Below, piece after piece: positions 11,221 through 25,247 of a stretch of DNA of 64,000 bases. The notes under the pieces are model-generated. The model saw nothing but the letters and a program-made list of their open reading frames with translations. It ran no database searches and was not told the origin of the DNA. Both the position numbers and the translations under genes were made by a program. Source of the DNA: Cinnamomum chago (Eukaryota > Streptophyta > Magnoliopsida > Laurales > Lauraceae). Numbering within the stretch: position 1 is the first letter of the stretch; each line of letters begins with the position of its first letter. The stretch lies in contig CP142460.1 of NCBI GenBank assembly GCA_038049695.1, positions 23,439,001-23,503,000 of the forward strand, read 5' to 3'.

Positions 11221-14200
11221 AAGAAGACCTCAGGTATGATTGAGTCACTTATTTCTGAAGTTAGTTTTGCAACTGGTACTTCAGAATCTTGGTGTGTGGA
11301 CTCCGGGGCAACTAATCACATATGTAATTCGTTGTAGGGGTTCCGGGAAACCAGGAGACTCAGTGACGGCGAAATCATTGTCAACCTAGGATCTGATGCT
11401 AAGGCGGATGCGGTCTCAGTAGGAGTTATTACTTTATGTTTTCAAGATAATAAGTTGGTTTTGTCAGACACTCTATATGTACCGTCTTTAAGACGGAATC
11501 TAATTTCAGTTTCTAGTTTGGTGAATAAAAGTTATTCTATTACTTTTGGTACTGAAGTTGTCATAAAGAGGAACGGTACTTTTATATGTTCTAGCAAGGT
11601 AACCAATGGGCTTTATCTGTTAACTCCCACAATGTATGAGATACATGATACCGAAATAATTAATAGGCCATCATTAAAGAGAAGGTCACCTTCATCTAAT
11701 CCAACAAAACTTTGGCACTTGAGGCTAGGTCATATAAATCTAAATAGGATTGACAGGCTAGTGAAATATGGTATCTTGCTTTCATTGGTTGTAGAACCAA
11801 TGCCTGTCTTTGAGTCCCGTCTGGAAGGCAAAATAACCAAAAGACCATTTTCATCCAAGGGCAATAGGGCCAAAGATTTATTGGAATTAGTGCATACTGA
11901 TGTGTGTGAGCCAATTAATGTCAGGGCCAGAGGAGGATATGAATAATTTATCACTTTCACAGATGATTATTCAAGATATGGATACATATACCATATGCAC
12001 TGCAAGTCCGAGGCTTTTGAAAAGTTCAAAGAGTTTCGAGCGGAAGCGGAAAAGCAATTTAGTAAAAGTATCAAGACTCTTCGATCAGATCGAGGAGGGG
12101 AATATCTCTCTGGTGATTTTATGGCATACTTATCAGAAAATGGGATTCTATCCCAGTTGTTTGCTCTTGGTATGCCTCAACAGAATGGAGTAGCGGAAAG
12201 AAGGAACTTGACTCTTTTAGATATGATTAGGTCTATGTTGAGTTTCTTATGATTACCTATATCCTTTTGGGGATATGCCTTGGATACTGCGATGTACATA
12301 CTAAGCCTTGTACCATCTAAGTCTGTACCTAAGACTCCCCAGGAGTTGTGGTCTGGGCGAAAGCCTAGTCTACAACATTTACACATTTGGGGTTGTCCGG
12401 CACATGTGCTAAAGGTTAAGACGGATAAGTTGGAAACGAAGTCGGAAGTATGCACGTTTGTAGGATATCCTAAAGGAACCAAAGGTTGGTTATTCTATAA
12501 TCCCAGAGAGCAGAAAGTGCTGGTAAGCACCAATGCGGTTTTTCTGGAGGAAGATTATATGATGGACTGGAAATCTTTAGAAAAGGTGATCTTGGAAGAG
12601 ATTCAAGAACAATCAATTCCAAATCCAAGTTTGACCGAACTTGAGGAAGAACCGCCCTTACCAGACCCAGTAATTACACCAGTGCCTCGTCGTAGTGGGA
12701 GAATAATCAGGCCCCCTGATAGGTTCTTGTTCTTGGGAGAGTCTTACGAGGTAATCTCGGAAGAACTGGAAGAGGATCCCTGTAACTATGATGAAGCAAT
12801 TAATGACATTGGCAAGATGCTATGAAAGCTGAGATGGAGCCTATAATCAGGTCTGGACACTTGTGGACTTGCCTGCCAATATCAAACCTATTGGGTGCAA
12901 GTGGGTCTACAAGAGAAAGAGAGGACCAGATGGAAGAGTTGAGACCTTTAAGGGCAGGCTTGTTGCGAAAGGGTATACTCAGAAAAAGGGTATTGATTAT
13001 GAGGAAACCTTCTCGCCGGTAGCCATGCTCAAGTCCATCCGGATACTCTTATCCATTGCGGCTCATCTCGATTACGAGATTTGACAAATGGATGTCAAGA
13101 CGGCGTTTCTCATTGGCCATCTTGAGGAAGACATCTATATGATGCAGTCAGACGGTTTTATAGCGAATAACCAAAAGCAAAGAGTTTGCAAGATGCAAAA
13201 GTCCATTTATGGGCTGAAGCAGGCATCCCGAAGCTGGAACATCCGTTTTGACCGGGCAATCAAATCACTTGGTTTTATTCAAAATCCGGATGAGTCATGT
13301 GTGTACATGAAAAATGAAGGTGACATGGTAGTTTTTTTTATTTTATACGTCGACGACATCCTTCTCCTTGGGAAAGATATAGGAATGTTGTCAACAGTAA
13401 AAGTTTGGTTAGCAAAGACTTTTGATATGAAGGACTTGGGAGAAGCTAGTTACATCCTAGGGATCAAACTCCATCGAGACAGAAAAAATAGGATGATTGG
13501 CTTATCTCAAACTGCTTACATAGATAAGGTACTGGTACGGTTTGCTATGCAGGACTCCAAGAAGGGTATCACACCTTTTAGGCATGGAGTGCACCTTTCC
13601 AAGGATTAGGGTCCCAAGACCCCAGAGGAAAAGGAGCAAATGAGAGCAATTCCATACGCTTCAGCTGTTGGTAGCCTCATGTATGCTATGCTATGTACTA
13701 GACCGGATATCTGTCATGCAGTGGGCTTAGTCAGCAGATATTAGTCTAACCCAGGCCCTGACCATTGGACTGTTGTAAAATGTATCCTCAAGTACTTGAG
13801 AAGAACTAGAGATTACATGTTGATTTACGGCAGTGATGAGCTGATTTCAGTCGGATACACAGATTCTGACTTCATGTCAGATAAGAATTCCAGAAAATCC
13901 ACCTCTGGTTATGTGTTTATGCTTGGCGGAGGAGCTATCAGCTGGAGGAGTATTAAACAGGAATGCACCGCTGATTCCACTTCTAAGGCTGAATATGTAG
14001 CGGCTTGTGAAGCAGCTAAGGAAGCAGTATGACTCAAAAGATTCCTTTTGGAACTAGGAGTGGTACCTTTGGCGCGACAGCCGCTCACAGTTTACTGTGA
14101 CAGCAACAGGGCAGTTGCTCAGTCCAAGGAACCCAGGAGCCAAAAAAGCTAAAAGCACGTCCAGAAGAAGTATCACTTTGTCAGAAAGATTGTGCAGAGA

Positions 14201-14330
14201 GGTGATATTGCAATCACCAAGATAGCCTCTGCGGACATTCTGGCAGATCCCTTTACTAAGCCTTTGACCACCAAAGTCTTTGAGCAGCACGTAGACGGGA
14301 TGGGCATTAGATGCAATCCTGATTGGCATT
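11221..14330 (+). pseudogene. Copia pol region: protease, integrase, RT, RNase H
   Basis: Parts in order: protease (WCVDSGATNHI near 11290), GAG-preINT (LWHLRLGHINLNRI near 11710), integrase core (RSDRGGEYLSGDF, PQQNGVAERRN near 12085-12210), reverse transcriptase (CKWVYKRKR near 12900, ILYVDDILLLGKD near 13345) and RNase H (YTDSDFMSDKNSRKSTSGYV near 13857). This order, with integrase before reverse transcriptase, defines Ty1/copia. The region is decayed, with several breaks, and is non-coding as it stands. Confidence 0.88.
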
Positions 14331-14347
14331 GAGCCCAAGTGGGAGAT

Positions 14348-16062
14348 TGTTAGTTTTATGGTCTCCATACCAAGTATATGATGTAATAAATTAGATGAAT
14401 GATGTTTAATTATGTACTTACACATAACCAATACGAATGACATAATGGTTCATGAGATGAACCGGAGTCCACAAGTATACTAGATGTAATACATGTGTAT
14501 GGATGAGATCCACATACAATAGACATGTATTGCAAATCTTATACTTAAATATCTTCACAACCAGTGATGAGATTGAGCATCTCATCTAACAAGGTTGCAG
14601 CACTCTGATCACTATGAGATAGTGTGATTGTCTCGATCATCGGAATGTAAGATTCTGGATCATGGTGCTGGTACATTGGATGTATTAAAGGACCATGAGA
14701 AGCACCTTATATACATTGTCTTTACTTTAAGGTCTGCTCTCATAATTCCCTAGCAATAGGCTTATAATCCTGAGACATTAATGAACTCAAGTTTCTATCT
14801 ATGCATTTGCTTTGAGTCACCAATGAGTGAGGCCAATTGTAGGTCAACACCTCGGTGATTTGGGTACGTGGTAGTAGAGTTGTGGGAACATTCAATGGTC
14901 AAGATGGAATCTATCTTTAATATCCCATTGTGCCAATTAATGGATTTATCATTGGTAAGTGCGCACCCATTCCAATTAAGAGTTAATTGGATCGGTACCA
15001 AATGATCACTATAATTAATTGGGGCTCAAGGATAATAAGATATGGATTTACTTTGGTGGACAGGTCCAATTGATCCATGATCATATATGGAGGGGCCTAC
15101 TTATGGTACTGAGGAAGTTTAGGGTCTTCATTTTAATATATTCCTAAGACTAGAGTGCAATTGCATTTATATAGTGAAGTTATTTGCAATTAACTGTGGG
15201 CCCGGATTGCACATGAGATGTGGGGTCGCGTGTCTCAGTTGGAGCCAGCTTTCTAAGGAATTGCTAGTGGTCCCACGCTAGCCCAATTTATTAGAAAGAT
15301 ACTAATTCTACTTGAACTATAAAAGGAAGGTTACTATTTTTATTTGAAGTGAGACTTCGAATAGTGGTAATGGTAAGCTACTAATTATTAATGGAAGTAG
15401 GACTTCTATTTTAATTAGAAAGGAGAAAGCTACTAATTGTTGTGGAAGTGAGACTTCTATGCAACTAGCAAGGGAGAAGTTTAATATTTTGTAATGGGAG
15501 TTAAACTTCTATTTCAATTAGGAAAAGAGGTGGAATGGAGGCCTATAAAAGGAGGAACAAACCCCTCTTGGACGTCCATAATACATAGAGCAATTCCAGC
15601 CCCTTTGTGCAAGTGTTGCACAAGTTCTCTTCCTCTCCAAGGTCTCTTCTCTTTCTCCTCTAGTTCCTTGGAGTTACTAGTTAGGTTTTCTCTTGGAGAT
15701 TCCACAATCTTCTTGAGAAAAGAGATCTAATATGGGTAATAGCGTGGAAGACCAAAAGGTGTTGGAGATTCTGAATTGGATAGTGAAGGTGTTCATCATC
15801 AAAGGAAAGAACTCAAATTCTCAATTAGAGTACTACAAAGCTCCAAAGGTATAAATCTACATCCTTGTATGTTGTGGATTTTGTGGTTGCATGTTTAGGT
15901 GCTGTTTTCTATCTTCTAGATATGATATATTGCTATACATGGTTTATGAGTTTGAGGGAATGCATCCTGGATTGGTTTTGTTGGCTTCTAGATAGATGAT
16001 CCCTTCATCAAGTGGGTCAAAAGTTTTGAAACCTATCTGGAATGCTCACCTATTTTCCAACA
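14348..16062 (+). repeat. 3' LTR of the nested copia element with polypurine tract
   Basis: 1,715 bp pairing with 6884-8635. The purine tract aagtgggagat (14337-14347) abuts it. It ends tattttccaaca at 16062, followed by the target copy atcga. Confidence 0.93.
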
Positions 16063-16067
16063 ATCGA

Positions 16068-19056
16068 GCCCCCATTGGGCGAATGGCCATGGGTTGGAGA
16101 GCGGACTTAGATCTTGTGCTGGCTGGTGGAGGGAGTGGGAGAATTTTTGACACTTCTCACATTTTCTAGCATATACATGCGCATCCTTCTGCATATATGG
16201 CCACCAGTAGCCTTGGCTGATAGCTCGGTATGCTAGTGATCTTCCTCCAATGTGGCTCCTGCAAATCCCTTCGTGTATTTCATAGAGGAAGTCCTCGACT
16301 CTGCTTGGATGAACACACTGGAGGTATGGGCCTGTGAATGATTTCCTGTACAACTTGCCTTTGGGAGACAACCAGAACCGGGCCGCTTTGAGCCTGATTC
16401 GGTGAGCCTCACTTTTGTCCTCGGGGAGCTGGCCGTCCTTTAGGTAAGCTATGATCGAGTCCATCCAGCTCGGGCCAAGATCGAGGCATAGCACCTCTCG
16501 AGGTGGATGGAGCTCTATACTGGGCATGGCCAACGATCTTACTTCATTGTTTCTTCTCCTACCGGCCTCGACAGCAGAGGCTAAGTTAGCAAGGGCGTCG
16601 GCGTGAGAATTTGACTCTCTGCCTATTTGCCTGATTTCAGCTGTCTGAAACTGAGTGAGTATCTTTTTTGCAAGGGCTAGATAGGAGGCCATCCTGTCGT
16701 CGCGAGCTTGGTAGCCTCCGGTCAGCTAGTTCACCACCAGCTGTGAATCACTGAAGACCACTAGCTGTTGAGCTCCGAGGATTTTGGCACTGTTTAGTCC
16801 TGCTATCAGGGCTTCATACTCAGCTTCATTGTTTGACGCCTTGAAATACAGGGTCAGAGCCTGCTCGATGACCAGCCATTCTGGAGATTAGAGGGCAACT
16901 CCGGAACCAGCTCTTCTTGAAGTGGAGGATCCGTTGACGAAGACTCTCCAAACTGGGGTAAGGGCTTGACCTTATGATTGTTCATCAGGGTCCATGGACG
17001 CTTCATGCTCCCTGCCCCCCAGTTCGCCGAGCTGGGTTGGTGCCGAACTCGGAGAGAACTACACGAGGAAATCTACCAACACTTGGGCCTTAATCGCTGT
17101 CCTAGGTTGATACTAGATATCGTACGGTCCCAGTTCGTCAACCCCTTTGGAGATTCTTCCTGAAAAGTCAGCCTTTTTGAAAACGGATTTAAGTTGATGT
17201 TCCGTAACAACCACTATAGTGTGAGTTTAAAAATAGTGGGAGAGCTTGCGCGAGGCACTGACGAGTGCCAGCGCGAGCTTCTCTAATGGTAAATATCTGG
17301 TCTCGGCATCAATGAGGGTTTTGCTCATATAATAAATTGGCTTTTGAAGTTTGCCCTCTTCTCTGACGAGGACCGAGCTCACCGCATGATCCGAGACCGC
17401 TAAATACAAGTACAAAACCTCTCCGTGTTTCGGAGTTGAGAGTATTGGGGGTGAAGAGAGATAGGCCTTGAGTTCCTACAAGGCCTAGTCACATTCTGGA
17501 GTCCATTGAAATTTTAAGTTTTTTCTAAGAAGATGAAAGAAAGGCCGGCACTTATCGGAGGATTTACTGATGAAGCGGTTCAGTGCGGCGGCCATTCCAG
17601 TGAGTTTCTGGACTTCTTTCGCAGTGGTTGGACTCTGCACTCTGAGGATGGCAGATATCTGTTCTGGATTAGCCTCAATTCCTCTGCGCGTGACCAAGCT
17701 TCCAAGGAACTTGCCGGAGCCGCACCAAAGGCGCACTTAGAAGCGTTGAGCTTGAGTTTGAACTTCTTTAGGACGTCGAAAACTTGAGTCAGGTCTGCCA
17801 AATGATTTTGTGCTTGTTTGGACTTGACGACCATGTCGTCAATATATACTTCGACGGTCTTGCCGAGCTGATCTTGGAACATCCTGGTGACGAGTCGTTG
17901 GTAGGTGGCTCCCGCTCCCGCATTCTTCAGCCCAAACGGCATCACCTTGTAATAGTAGATGCCTCTGGGTGTTATGAAGGCGGTCTTCTCCTCGTCGGGC
18001 CCATACATTGGTATCTGGTGATAGCCGCGGTATGCGTCAAGGAAACTTAATCTGTCATGTCCAGCGGTGGCATCAATCATCTGATCAATCTTTGGGAGAG
18101 GGAAGCTATCCTTGGGGCGAGCTTTGTTGAGGTCAGTAAAGTCGACGCACACTCTCCACTTGCCCGTTTTCTTCTTGACAACCACCGTGTTGGCTAACCA
18201 GGTCGGGTACTGGACTTCTCTAATCACTCCAGCTTCCAGCAGCTTGTCCACCTCCTCGATCACGGCCTCTATCTGTTGTACCCCAGACCTGCGAGCTCTC
18301 TGCATTACCGGCTTGTGGCTAGGGTCCACATTCAACTTGTGGCACATGACCTCGGGGTCAATGCCGGGCATCTCGTAGGGCGTCCAGGCAAAGACTTCTC
18401 TGTTCTGTACCAAGAATTGGCCCAATTCTGACTTTTCTGGCTCTACGAGCTGGCTCCCGAGTAAGAAGAATCGTTCCGGATCGTTTGCGTCGATCCTGAT
18501 TTACGTCAAATCTTCCACGCTCTTCGTCTCTGTGTCCTGGCCGACCTCATCCAATTTCTTCTCCATCTCGGCCATATTGACCTGCTTGGGCTCTCGTTCC
18601 CGGACACTACGGCCATCAGGCACTGCCTGGCCATCTGCTGGTCTCCTCGGACTGTAACTATCTCCACCTTGCCATTTCTACGTTGCAATGGGAACTTCAG
18701 CTTCTGGTGGTGAGTATAGAGGACTGCTTCATGCTGTGGAGCCAGGTCCTGCCCATTATGGTGTTGTAAGGCGATGGCGCGTCAACCACCAGGAAGTCTG
18801 TCATCACGGAAGCTCCGCCGACTTGGACTCTGAGGGTCACCCTTCCCTTAGGGTACACTGGCTTGGCACCGAAGCCTATGAGAGGAGTTCGGGCCTCTTG
18901 CAAGTCTAGCTCTGTCAGGCCGATCCTTTTAAAGCAATCGAAGTAGAGGACCTCGGATGAGCTGCCGGGGTCGACGAGGATCCTCTGCACAGTGCAATTC
19001 TTCAGCTTCAGGGTGACAATGAGCAGGTCGTTGTGGGGGAGCTGGACCCCTTCCAA
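16068..19056 (-). pseudogene. Tat element pol: protease, RT, RNase H, integrase N-part
   Basis: Fossil on the minus strand. Protease-like segment 19056-18697 (ILVDPGSSSEVLYF, then NTIMGRTWLH). Reverse transcriptase about 18425-17580 with KKKTGKWRVCVDFTDLNKA, a DSFPLPKIDQ stretch and the catalytic YIDDMVVK. RNase H follows, with SDHAVSSVLVREE and RQIGRESNSHADALANLAS. Integrase zinc-binding segment has EIHEGICRSHIGGRSLAYRA and CEKCQKF. The gypsy order (RT before integrase) is clear. Several breaks are present. The integrase continues at 6050-6878 beyond the inserted copia element. Confidence 0.85.
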
Positions 19057-19059
19057 ATT

Positions 19060-20111
19060 TGCATCTGAGAACCAGATCTTGGGCCACTTCTCCTGGCCCT
19101 TTTGGCAGTTGATCCGAGTTCGGCCGCCATCACCTGTTCACCATGGGAGACTCGCCTAGACTCGGCACGAGATCGGTTACTTCCCTTGGGAGGGGGAGCC
19201 AGGTGAATGACATTTATGAATTTCTTGAACTCATCACTGTCTTGGCCCCTCTCATCTCGGCTCAGAGCCTGGTTTTCATCCTTGGCGCCCGCCTTGATAC
19301 ATTCCTTCAGGTGCCTGTCTTGGACGAGCTTCTCCAAGTGTGACCTCAGCATTCTGCATTCTGCACTCTTCGGTCTTATGTCCGCCCTGCTTATGATAAG
19401 CGCAGAACCTGCTCTGATCTCGCGTAGACGGGTCTCCCCTCATGGGCTGTGGCCAACTGAAGAACGACTTTGACTTGATCTTATTCATGATCTTGTGAAT
19501 GGGCTCTTTGAAGATGGTGTTTACAGCTCTGTAGGGGTCGATGGACAACCTAGGCTTCTTATTACCTCCCGAAGTGGCTGTAGGAGCCTTCGCCGAACTG
19601 GCGGGCATCTAGCGTCTGTCCGGCTCGTTCCTTCGGAACGATCCCTTGTCCTTTTTTGAGGCTTTACCATCTCGGCCTCCCTGCGTAATCCCTAAGCTTT
19701 CCCAAGCTCGGATCTGGTCGTCCTCTTGAGCAATGGAGCGGTTGACTTTGGCCATCAATGCTGCTATGGACGTCACAGGGTCTATGGCCAGATCTTTGCG
19801 AAGATCACTATTTGGCAACAGAGTGTTCTGGAAGGAGAAGATTGCTACTTCGTCTTTGGAATTCTCAACCTGGCTGTAGACTGTCTAAAATCGCTTGGCG
19901 AACCGGGTGATGTTCTCCTCTCACTTCATCTTCAAGGCCATATGTCTACATCCGTCTTCGGCATGACTCTGTAGGCTTAGAACTTCTTCATGAAGGACTG
20001 CTGGAGTTGTAGCCAACTTGAGATGGACCCCTCCGGGAGCGTGCAAAACCATTTCAGGGGGAGGTCACCCAAACTGCAGGAGAAGACTCGACAGTTCAGA
20101 TGACCTTCGTC
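19060..20111 (-). pseudogene. Tat element gag, distal part (fossil)
   Basis: Minus-strand gag remnant. Near 20080-19990 it reads NCRVFSCSLGDLPLKWF and LPEGSI, the retrotrans_gag pattern. Near 19400 it has FCAYHKQGGHKTEECRMQ, a CHHC-like nucleocapsid motif usual in the Tat lineage. The proximal part of gag lies at 26509-27443, across the inserted solo LTRs. Broken. Confidence 0.75.
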
Positions 20112-21473
20112 TGTCGCGACCAAGGACCGGGCTGCCGAGGTCCTAATCCGGGATCGGGACTAATGATTGTAATATTGTGATGAGTGAATGGTTAATATGT
20201 AGAGTGTGTCAACAAGGTGCACACATTTATTTAATTTCCCACAGGTGTCCGCAGTGAGGATATCATAACCATATATGAATATTTCTATTAAGTGCGGAAG
20301 CGTGTAGCAAATCAAATATTCAATCCATCCCAAATTATAAAGATAATAACACAAGTATAGTACCGTACCAGAATGAGCAATGATCAATAACATGTTACCC
20401 AAAAATAAGGTTAACGTTTATACAAAGATCATTTAATTACATTTCCCAAAAACAGAGGCCAACGAGGCAAATATGAACAAAACACCAATCCCCAAAAGAA
20501 TGGTTAAAAGTTCTCCCAAAATGTTATCTCTCTCTAACAATCTAACGTCTACATGACATCATCAGCACGCCCCTCAACTAACTACTGCGGTTCACCGACC
20601 GCCTCCTCGTGCTCCTCCTCGAGATAACCGACGATGGGACCTGAGTACCAAAAAGTGGGTCAAACACGACGGTTGGGGAAATGGGTAAAATACAATGACA
20701 ATATGATAATAAAAGAATTTACCTTCAAAAGCATTTAAACCTGTTTAAATAACGATTTCTATGAATGAGATAAGCTTTTATTCAAATATGAGTATGCTTT
20801 ATAAAACATGTAAAGGTAACCAAGGAAATGGGAAACAAGCAAGATGACAACCGCACGAAGCTAAGTCCTCTATTACTAAAGTGACAGAGCAATAACTAGG
20901 CACTGATCTCAGCCACTCGAGGTGAGGAGAAACAGTGGATCTTATAAATACATATACATATACTATACATGACCACGGTAGCGAGCTGGGCATCGGGAAC
21001 CACAGTAGCAATCTGCGGCATCGAGACAAGACCACGGTAATAACCGGGTAGCGGGATCCAAACTGCAGCTGGCGGGACAAGAGGGGGGGTCTCCAAGTCG
21101 GTGGATCAGACCAGCAGGGTTATCCAAGCTTAGTGGTGCCGACTAATAGGTCAAATAACAAATCGAGACATATGCAAGTAAATCAAGTATAAATAAATAA
21201 ACGGGCAAGACGGGGGTGCTCAAGGGCACACTGTCGTTTCATGTCGTGCAATGCACTTCAAGACAAGTAACTATTATAAGTGTCATCCAATGTTTTCGGG
21301 AAAACAAGACATGTAATATAAATCTCTGGATCGATAAAGTACAATAAACAATTGAAATCTCTGGTAAAATATCGGGTTCAAGATTTATTTGAAGTGAATA
21401 GGGATCCCGTATGTCGATCTAATAATAATAATTTGGCACTCTTTGAGTTTGGGGACATTCTGGGCTCCTTATG

Positions 21474-24400
21474 TGTCGCGACCCCGGATCGGGAATCCGG
21501 GATCGGGACTAATGATTGGTGGTGTGTGGTGAGTGAATGGTTAATATGTAGAGTGTGTCAATAAGGTGCACACACTTATTTAATTTCCCACAGGTGTCCG
21601 CGGTGAGGATATCACGTCCATATATAAACATTTCTATTAGGTGTGGAAGCGTGTAGCAAATCAAATATTCATTCCATCTCTAATCACAAAGATGATAACA
21701 CAAGTATAGTACTGTATCAGAATGAGCAATGATCATAAGCATGTTACCCAAAAGTAAGTTAAAGTTTATACAAATATCATTTAATTACATTTCCCAAAAA
21801 ATAGAGGCCAACAAAGGCCAATATAAACAAAATACCAACCCAAGAATGGTTAAACAATTTTCCAAAATATTAAGTGTCTCATAGCAACCAAACGTCTAAA
21901 TGACGTCATTAGCATGCCACTCAACTAATTGTTGCGGTTCTCCGACCGCCTCCTCAAGTTCCTCCTCGGGATAACCAACAACGGGACCTGAGTACCGAAG
22001 AGTAGGTCAAACACGACGGTTTGGCAAATGGGTAAAATGCAATGACAATATGATAATAATTGAATTTACCTTCAAAAGCGTTTAAACCTGTTTAAATAAC
22101 AATTTCTATAAACGAGATAAAACATTTATTCAAATACAAGTATGCAATGTAAAACATGTAAGGTAACCAAGGAAACGGGAAACAAGCAAGATGGCGACCA
22201 CACGAAGCTAAGTCCTCTATCACTAAAGCGATAGAGCAATAACTAGGCACTGATCTCAGTCACTCGAGGTGAGGAGAAACAGTGGATCTTATAAATACAT
22301 ATACATATACATATACTATACATGACCACTGTAGCGAGCTGGGCATCGGGAACCACAGTAGCAATCTGCGGTATCGGGACAAGACTACGGTAATAACTGG
22401 GTAGCGGGATCCAAACTGCAGCTGGCGGGACAAGAGGGGGATCACCAAGTCGGTGGATCAGACCAACAGGGTTATCCAAGCTTAGTGGTGCCGACTCATA
22501 GGTCAAATAACAAATCTAGACATGTGCAAGTAAATCAAGTATAAATAAATAGACGGGCAGGACGGGGGTGCTCAAGGGCACACTGTCGTTTCATGTGGTG
22601 CAAAGCACTTCAGAGCAATTAACTATTATAAGTGTAATTTAATGCTTTCAGGAAAACAAGACATGTAGTATAAATCTCGGGATCGATCAAGTGCAATGTA
22701 CAATTGAAATCTCGGGTAAAGAATCAGGTTCAAGATTTATTGAAGTGAATAGGGATCCCGTATGTCGATCTAATAACAATTTGGTACTCTTTGAGTTTGG
22801 GGAACATTTCGGGCTCCTTATACACTTTGAATTTTTCAAAAACTTCGAATGAAGTCTTCGTGATATGGTTTCTTCCTCAAATGGCCTCATACAATGCTTA
22901 ATAAATCCTCTTGACATAGAGGGATTCTCAATGGATAGTCCCAAAACATTTAAACAACTCATCTTTATCTCAAACATAGCCCATGACAGACAAACCTCAT
23001 CGCTCGAGCGAACCAGAGAGTTCGCTCGAGCGAGGAGCTCTCTGGAATGGTTGTTTGGGTGGGTTCGCTCGACCTAAGTTGAGGTCGCTCGAGCGAACTC
23101 ATCAGCTCGAGCGAAGTTTTAGTGCGCTCGAACTAACGACTCTCTAGAACGAGTTCTGGGATGTCCGCTCGAGTGTCCGCTCGAGCGACCAAGCTACTGG
23201 AATGCTCTGAACCCTTTTCTAGACACTTCGCTCGAGCGAAGTGTCATGTTCGCTCGAGTGAACTGTCCAGAAACTGAATTCGGGGCAGTTCAGCTCCTCT
23301 CTAACTCTTCCTTCTACAACCTCTTTCTAGCCACTTTTATACATCCAATGAGGAGTCTAAAACTTCATTTAAACAACATCAAATCTCTCACAACATCCAT
23401 CCCATTCTCCTCCATCATCATCACATTCAATACAAGGAAAGAAAGAAGGAAACCATTTCACATAAGAGTGCATTTGTGACAAAACAAGAGGAAATTAAAT
23501 GCTATGAACCAACATATCTTTATGACCATAAATGCACCATTAATACTCTATCATGAATAATTATTTCAAGGTAAAGCAATAAATAGGCATAAGCGGGAAA
23601 ATACCAAAATCCTTGAAAACTTATAAAATCAAATCATCCACTTGCCTTAGGTCTCTACTCAAGCAAGTAAAGCTCTAACAAGCCCTCCAAATCAATGGTC
23701 CAAGCTACAAGGAAAAACCCAAAATAAAACCCTAGAAGAGTCAAAACATAGCATAGGGAGGAAGAAGCTTCAATAATAGGGACAGAGATTTCCTTAGGCT
23801 AGGAGAACATAAATCTAGAAGAAGGGAAATATTACTTACATGAGGGTTCTTCAAAAGGCAAAGTGAGCTCAAAGAAAGTCTTGGAATGGAGGGTTTTCTC
23901 TAGCAATGGTATCAATAGAGAGCTATAATGATGAGGAAAAAGATGATGATCTCCACCTCTCAATTTGTGCAAGGTTGGTGGTGGATTTGGTGATAGAAGG
24001 CAAGAGCAAGAAGGAAGGCAATGGAAACCCTAGGTTCTCTCTCTTGTGCTGGAAAAAAGGAAATGAAAGGGGAAGGGCTTCCTTATAAACAAGTGGGGAG
24101 TGGGCTCCACTACTAATAATCTAATTGTGCTTAAATCATGGCTTTCGGGGCTTCTAATGAATTCGACGAAGAAGAGAAAAGTGATCGTCGAAATATCTAG
24201 TTTCCAAAAAATATATGTTTCGTGGGTTTCGGGAATATCAAGATTTGGGTACAGATTTTGTGTGCAATGACTGTTTTGCCCTCGAGGATATGAAATCGGG
24301 TTTCGGGATCTCAAACGGGGACGGGATCAATATGAAAGTTGTAGGGGTTAACAATACAAATAAGATGGGATTAAAACAATGATTGAAAAATCTCTGATAA

Positions 24401-24590
24401 ATCTTCAAGCGCATGCAAGGTCATAAAAAGGAACCCCAAAGGGCCCCACTGACACAAAGCAATCAAAATTCCCAGAACTATATCAAAAGCTATTCCAAAC
24501 CCAACTTAGCCAAAATCACTAATCAAGCTTAGAACTAACACACGACTTAATTAGTACTCTAATCGAGTTCACTCGGGTCAGGGTCTTACA
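21474..24590 (+). mobile_element. Solo LTR of the same family nested in the first
   Basis: 3,117 bp, tgtcgcgaccccgg to gggtcttaca, flanked by the duplication ttatg (21469-21473 and 24591-24595). Its first about 1.34 kb matches 20112-21473 and its last about 1.78 kb matches 24596-26501. This explains what looks at first like a tandem duplication. Same orientation as the host LTR. Confidence 0.9.
22999..23338 (+). promoter_or_regulatory. CTCGAG palindrome cluster and TATA of the inner solo LTR
   Basis: About ten copies of cgctcgagcg or one-base variants lie between 22999 and 23270, many extended to ttcgctcgagcgaa. They end about 60 bp before ttttatacatc (about 23334), a plausible TATA box. Enhancer-like use is an inference from position. 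Confidence 0.55.
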
Positions 24591-24703
24591 TTATGCACTT
24601 TAAATTTTCAAAACTTGGAATGCCATCTTCGTGATATGGTTTCTTTCTCGAATGGCCTCATACATTGCCTAGTGAATCTCCTTTGACCAACAAAGCTCAG
24701 CAC

Positions 24704-25247
24704 TCGAGTGAACCGGAGAGTTCGCTCGAGTGAGGAGCTCTCCGGAATGGTTGTCTGGGTAATTTCGGTTACCTTGCGGTCAGATGGCGGTTAGCCGCCG
24801 TTGGATTCGGCGGTTAGCCTGACAGAAAGACAGGTTACTGGAATTGTAACCAAAATGGTTCGGTTGGCTGGCGGTTAGCCGCTGATATGTTCAGCGGTTA
24901 GCCGCTAACTGACCGGGAGGCTGACCGTATTTCCAGGTGGAAATGTTGCTCTCTGGAAAAGTAACCGAATGGGTCGGTTGGCTGGCGGTTAACCGCCGAT
25001 GGGTTCGGCGGTTAGCCGTTGGCTAACCGTGAGGCTGACTGAGTTTTCAGGTGAAAAATGTTGCTCTTGGAAAAAGTAACATCGACTGTTCGGTTAGTTG
25101 GAGGTTAGCCGCAAGTCACCAGACGGCTAGCCGCCAGGTGATTGCTGGCTGACCGCCAGGTGCGGGAAACACCCACTGTGTTAAGATTTGAGCCATTTTC
25201 CTCCTCAAAACCATTATCTTCACTTCCACTTAATCCTTGCTATAAAA
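24704..25247 (+). promoter_or_regulatory. Composite palindrome cluster of the outer solo LTR
   Basis: At the position of the cluster in the inner LTR there are first a few ctcgag copies (24704-24745). A run of gcggttagccgc-type near-palindromes then follows (about 24770-25165). ccttgctataaaactg (near 25237) is the likely TATA box. Flanking LTR sequence matches the inner copy, but the repeated motif differs. Confidence 0.55.

Larger units (their letters stand above)
6884..16062 (+). mobile_element. Ty1/copia LTR retrotransposon nested in the Tat element
   Basis: Bounded by LTRs at 6884-8635 and 14348-16062, flanked by the 5-bp duplication atcga (6879-6883 and 16063-16067). It has a tRNA-iMet-type primer site, a long leader, gag with a CCHC-like knuckle, then protease, integrase, reverse transcriptase and RNase H in copia order. 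Long LTRs of about 1.7 kb and a long leader resemble the Angela/RIRE1 group, but the lineage is inferred. The LTRs differ by about 2% by eye apart from one length difference, so it is clearly younger than its host element, probably around one million years. It is broken, with roughly half a dozen breaks. Confidence 0.93.

Noticed and set aside
20799-22506. Pairs of similar minus-strand frames (20799-21096, 22243-22506)
   Set aside because: Shadow frames in matching parts of the two nested solo LTRs.
20112-22810. Apparent 1.34-kb tandem duplication
   Set aside because: The ttatg duplication at 21469-21473 and 24591-24595 and the matching second part at 24596-26501 show a solo LTR nested in another, so it is not a tandem repeat.
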